From contig NZ_KZ679039.1 of the NCBI RefSeq assembly GCF_003024195.1, forward strand, positions 474,285 through 538,284: 64,000 nt of DNA. Reading direction: 5' to 3'. Numbering within the stretch: position 1 is the stretch's first letter; each line of letters starts with the position of its first letter. Below, piece by piece: positions 60,799 through 64,000 of this stretch. Source of the DNA: Streptomyces dioscori (GTDB lineage Bacteria > Actinomycetota > Actinomycetes > Streptomycetales > Streptomycetaceae). A program made the translations under genes and the position numbers. Below the pieces are notes generated by a model, which saw only the letters and a program-made list of their open reading frames with translations, did not search any database and was not told where the DNA came from.

Positions 60799-63700
60799 GT
60801 GCGGCGAACCAGTCGCAGAAGAACGCTGCGCGGAGCGATGACCGTCGTTTCCGCAGCGCTGACTTTGGCCGTTGTTCCGGTCGAAGCGACAACAACGGGG
60901 GCGGTGGCCGCGGACGGAGCGGCCGCTGGCGGGACGGCCGTTCGGGCAACGGCCGACGAGGTCGCGCGAGGCAAGGCGTTCTGGGAGGACGACGTCCTGC
61001 CTGTCGCAGGCGCCGAGCAGAAGGCGTCACAAGAGGCCGTCGGTTCGGGCAAGGCCGTCGAGGTGGGCGAGTTGACCACAGGGACCAGCCGCGTCGTCGC
61101 GAACCCCGACGGCACGTTCACGGCCGAGGCCGCGACATCGCCCGAGAGGGTGCGGAAGAACGGCCTGTGGACCGGGATCGACACCACCCTGGTCCAGCGG
61201 CCGGACGGCAGTCTCGTGCCACGTGCGGCGGAGGACGTCCGGCTGTCCGGTGGCGGGAAGGACGCACCGCTGGCTCGGCTGGTGACCGGCGACAAGGAGT
61301 ACGCGGTCTCGTCCCCATGGACGCTGCCGAAACCGGAGGTCGACGGATCGTCGGCCGTCTATCGCTCGGTGCTCCCGGACGTGGACCTCGCTGTGCAGGC
61401 CCATCCGGACGGGTTCACGTACCACCTGGTGCTCCACTCGCGTGAGGCCGCGGCGAACCCGGCTCTGCAGAGGGTGGTGTTCCCGGTCGAGAGCCGCGGG
61501 CTGTCCGTGCGCGCGGACGGGACCGGCACGGCCACGTTCGTCGACGACGCCGGACACGCGGTCGTCTCCAGTGGCTCGGCGCTGATGTGGGATGCCGGCG
61601 GTCCCCGGACCACGGTCAGGACGACCGCTTCGAGTGCTGCGAGAAGCGCGGCGGCCGTCGCCGAGTCCCTCGGTGCGAGCGCCAGTTCCCGCACTGCCGT
61701 CATGGAGACGGACATGACCGACGACGCCCTGTCCATCGTTCCGGACCAGAAGTTCCTGGCCGACAGCACCACCACCTTTCCTGTCGTCCTCGACCCACCG
61801 GCGGTCAAGGCCAGCTTGACGAGCTGGACCACCCTGTGGTCCAGCTCACCCGGTACCAGCTTCTGGAAGACCAAGCACGCACTCGGCGTCGGCTACGACG
61901 CCTACGTGGACAACAAGAAGGCGCGCTCCCTCTTCCAGTTCGACACCCGCAAAGTGGCCGGCAAGAAGATCCTGGGCGCCACCTTCACGCCGTACGCGAT
62001 CTGGTCCGCGAACTGCGACAAGAAGAACATCGACCTCTACCGCACGAGCAAGATCTCCGGATCCACGACGTGGAGCAACCCGCCGAAGTGGCACGCGAAG
62101 GTCGACACCGTCTCGGCGGCGAAGGGCCACTCGGCCAGCTGTCCCGACGGCGACATCGAGTTCGACGCCACGTCGGCCGTCGCGTACACCGCGAAGGCGA
62201 AGGACACGCTCACCACACTCGGGCTGCGCGCTGACGAAGGCGACCCGATCGCGTGGAAGCAGTTCATGTCCCCGCTCGACTCCGATGCCACGGCCTCCCG
62301 CAAGCCGCGCCTTTCGATCACCTACGTCACGCCGCCGAACGCCAAGCCGTCGGCCGTGAAGATGTCCGACCCGAAGGTCTCCTGCTCGGCTTCTTCCTCC
62401 CCGGCGCTGATCCGCGACAAGACACCCCGGCTGACCGCGACGCCGACGTCGAGCGATGCCTCCAACTCCTCGCTGCGCCCCAACTTCGAGCTCTACAAGG
62501 GCAGCAGCACGACGGAGACCTCGCTGAAGCCGTCCACCTGGACGGACAGTGGCACGGCGGGCACGGTTCCCACGGCGGCGTTGGACGACGGAGTCACCTA
62601 CAAGTTCCGCGCCAGGACCGAGTACAAGTACACCTACAAGGGCGACACGCACTCCCTGTTCGGGCCGTGGTCGAGCCACTGCTACTTCAAGGTCGACTCC
62701 AAGGGCCCGCCGGCACCGAAGGTCAGTTCGAGCGTGTACCCGGAGTGCGCGGGCGCGACCTGCGACAGTGCCGACCCCGAGCGCGGCAGCGTCGGCATGA
62801 CCGCCGCCTTCCAGGTGACGGGAGCGAGTGATGTGCGCCGGTACGACTGGTGGCTCAACGGCGTGAAGCTGGGCAGCAAGACCTTCACGGCCAACACCCC
62901 GGCGTACGAGATCGAGGCCGCGCCCGACAAGCGGCTGACCAACACACTGCGGGTGCAGACCTTCGACGGAGCGGGCAACGCGGGCGCCACCTACGACTAC
63001 CTGTTCAAGGTGGCCAAGGGCTCGGATCCGGTGGCTGGATGGAAACTCGACGACGGGACCGGACAGACCGCGGAGGACAGCTCCGGCAAGGACAGGCCGC
63101 TGACGCTCAGCTCCTCGACGGCCTGGACCGACAGGGCCCGGCTCGGTGGTGGCCTGCGCGGCAACGGCAGCAGCGTCTCCGGTACCACTGCCACTTCCGT
63201 CCTCGACACCACGAACAGTTTCACCGTCTCCGCCTGGGCGCGGCTGACCGCGAAGAACCACATCTCCACCGTGGTCACCCAGAGCGGCTCGCGGGCGGGC
63301 AGCTTCCAGATCTACTACTCGCAGTCGCTGGACCGCTGGGTCTTCAACCGGTACTCGGCCGACGTCGACAGCCCGGTCATCACCCGCGCCCAGTCGACGA
63401 AACCGCCGGTCGTCGGTGCCTGGACCCATCTGATGGGCGTGTACGACCAGAACAGCAAGGAGATCCGGTTCTACGTCAACGGACGGCTCCAGGCGAGCAC
63501 GGAGTTCACGACTCCGTGGGCGGCCAAGGGCTCGTTCGAGGTGGGCCGGATGAAGGCTGCCGGAGGCTTCACGGACTACTTCGAGGGCGACCTCGACCAG
63601 GTCCAGGCATGGAACCGGGTGGTCTTCGAGAACGAACTGGAACCCATCGCGAACGCCGAGAACCCCGCGACGGGCCACAGCGAGGCCGCCCTGCTCGCCA

Positions 63701-64000
63701 ACTGGGCGCTCGACGAGGCCTCCGGCACCACCGCGGTGGACGCGTCCGGCCGCGGAAACGTGCTGCAACTGCAGACAGGGGCGGCCTTCGCTCCGACCGA
63801 TGACCCGGCCCACGGCAGCGTTCTCGCGCTCGACGCGGACAAACTGGGGCGGGCCACCTCGCCCGTGGCACTCGACGAGTCGGGCAGCTACACGGTCGCC
63901 GGCTGGGTGAACATCGGTGACGGCGTTCTCGACGACACCACGACCGCGTACTCGCCGACCGTGTTCGCACATCCGGGGGCCCAGCGCAACTCCTTCCGGC
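60799..64000 (+). CDS. Large secreted LamG-domain protein, partial (C-terminus outside window)
   Basis: An open frame runs from the GTG at 60799 (GGGGGA just upstream) to the window edge, at least 1067 codons. A signal peptide is evident: RRTSRRRTLRGAM, hydrophobic core TVVSAALTLAVVPVEA, then GAVAADGA. A DNRLRE-like region (about 350-510) includes KARSLFQFDTRKVAGKKILGA and SGSTTWSNPPKW. A fibronectin-like region with cysteine pairs follows. Two LamG jelly-roll domains start near 745 (VAGWKLDDGTGQTAEDSSG) and 965 (LLANWALDEASGTTAVDASG). This layout is common in Streptomyces giant secreted proteins that end in RHS or toxin domains. What this one ends in lies beyond the window. Confidence 0.8.
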   Translation, partial: MRRTSRRRTLRGAMTVVSAALTLAVVPVEATTTGAVAADGAAAGGTAVRATADEVARGKAFWEDDVLPVAGAEQKASQEAVGSGKAVEVGELTTGTSRVVANPDGTFTAEAATSPERVRKNGLWTGIDTTLVQRPDGSLVPRAAEDVRLSGGGKDAPLARLVTGDKEYAVSSPWTLPKPEVDGSSAVYRSVLPDVDLAVQAHPDGFTYHLVLHSREAAANPALQRVVFPVESRGLSVRADGTGTATFVDDAGHAVVSSGSALMWDAGGPRTTVRTTASSAARSAAAVAESLGASASSRTAVMETDMTDDALSIVPDQKFLADSTTTFPVVLDPPAVKASLTSWTTLWSSSPGTSFWKTKHALGVGYDAYVDNKKARSLFQFDTRKVAGKKILGATFTPYAIWSANCDKKNIDLYRTSKISGSTTWSNPPKWHAKVDTVSAAKGHSASCPDGDIEFDATSAVAYTAKAKDTLTTLGLRADEGDPIAWKQFMSPLDSDATASRKPRLSITYVTPPNAKPSAVKMSDPKVSCSASSSPALIRDKTPRLTATPTSSDASNSSLRPNFELYKGSSTTETSLKPSTWTDSGTAGTVPTAALDDGVTYKFRARTEYKYTYKGDTHSLFGPWSSHCYFKVDSKGPPAPKVSSSVYPECAGATCDSADPERGSVGMTAAFQVTGASDVRRYDWWLNGVKLGSKTFTANTPAYEIEAAPDKRLTNTLRVQTFDGAGNAGATYDYLFKVAKGSDPVAGWKLDDGTGQTAEDSSGKDRPLTLSSSTAWTDRARLGGGLRGNGSSVSGTTATSVLDTTNSFTVSAWARLTAKNHISTVVTQSGSRAGSFQIYYSQSLDRWVFNRYSADVDSPVITRAQSTKPPVVGAWTHLMGVYDQNSKEIRFYVNGRLQASTEFTTPWAAKGSFEVGRMKAAGGFTDYFEGDLDQVQAWNRVVFENELEPIANAENPATGHSEAALLANWALDEASGTTAVDASGRGNVLQLQTGAAFAPTDDPAHGSVLALDADKLGRATSPVALDESGSYTVAGWVNIGDGVLDDTTTAYSPTVFAHPGAQRNSFR

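Noticed and set aside
61846..63972. A 708-codon minus-strand open frame opposite the LamG protein
   Set aside because: The plus strand frame has a signal peptide and clear domains. The minus strand product is compositionally biased and featureless.

Overview
The window is a high-GC stretch of an actinomycete chromosome, almost certainly Streptomyces. The evidence is strong third-position GC bias, many GTG starts, an SsgA-like sporulation gene, WhiJ-type HTH/DUF397 genes, and a gene order (ssgE, paired penicillin-binding proteins, pmt, rsmI, tatD, rpfB, rsmA-ispE, galTEK, ppc, pth-rplY-prs-glmU) that I recall from the SCO312x-SCO316x part of the S. coelicolor chromosome. That comparison is from memory and was not checked.

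Layout. 1-1995: the end of an integrated element (PH-like membrane protein, large serine recombinase) abutting the 3' remnant of a DMT transporter gene that it appears to interrupt. 2-6.4 kb: an AraC regulator, a WhiJ-like cluster (RsbW-type ATPase, XRE/DUF5753 regulator, two DUF397 proteins) and a serine hydrolase. 6.4-9.1 kb: a CbiO/CbiQ/CbiMN metal-uptake operon with a Nur-box-like site in its promoter, so nickel is a likely substrate. 9.2-17.1 kb: ssgE, two paralogous penicillin-binding proteins, an NTF2-like protein, a small AT-richer island bounded by two copies of the 3' end of pmt, then pmt itself. 17-26 kb: rsmI, a zinc-ribbon protein, tatD, rpfB, rsmA-ispE and an ABC-F ATPase. 26-31 kb: two tandem PQQ-type beta-propeller proteins and an atypical LuxR response regulator. 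31.4-36.8 kb: a sodium:solute symporter split by one in-frame stop codon, divergent from galTEK. 37-42.5 kb: GNAT, LuxR, MarR, trans-aconitate methyltransferase, VOC, a RelE/Phd toxin-antitoxin pair, and a desaturase-tetR operon. 42.7-50.4 kb: ppc, a membrane protein, pth-rplY, prs, glmU and tRNA-Gln. 50.6-57.2 kb: an orphan histidine kinase and a cluster of polymorphic-toxin-type proteins (SUKH-3, YwqJ-like deaminase, WHH nuclease-SUKH fusion, deaminase-SUKH-4 fusion). 57.2-60.5 kb: a DivIVA-like coiled-coil protein and an acetate-type symporter with its DUF485 partner. 60.8-64 kb: the N-terminal 1067 codons of a large secreted LamG protein, cut by the window end.

Themes. Convergent gene pairs are separated by unusually long perfect inverted repeats (33+25 bp, 43 bp, 22 bp), and a 40-bp GC-rich intergenic repeat family recurs at many sites. 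Two separate signs of site-specific integration are visible (DMT remnant; pmt 3' end duplication). The most unusual coding region is 52.0-57.2 kb, where predicted toxin domains (deaminases, WHH nuclease) are joined to or adjacent to SUKH immunity domains, with no secretion signal I can see.
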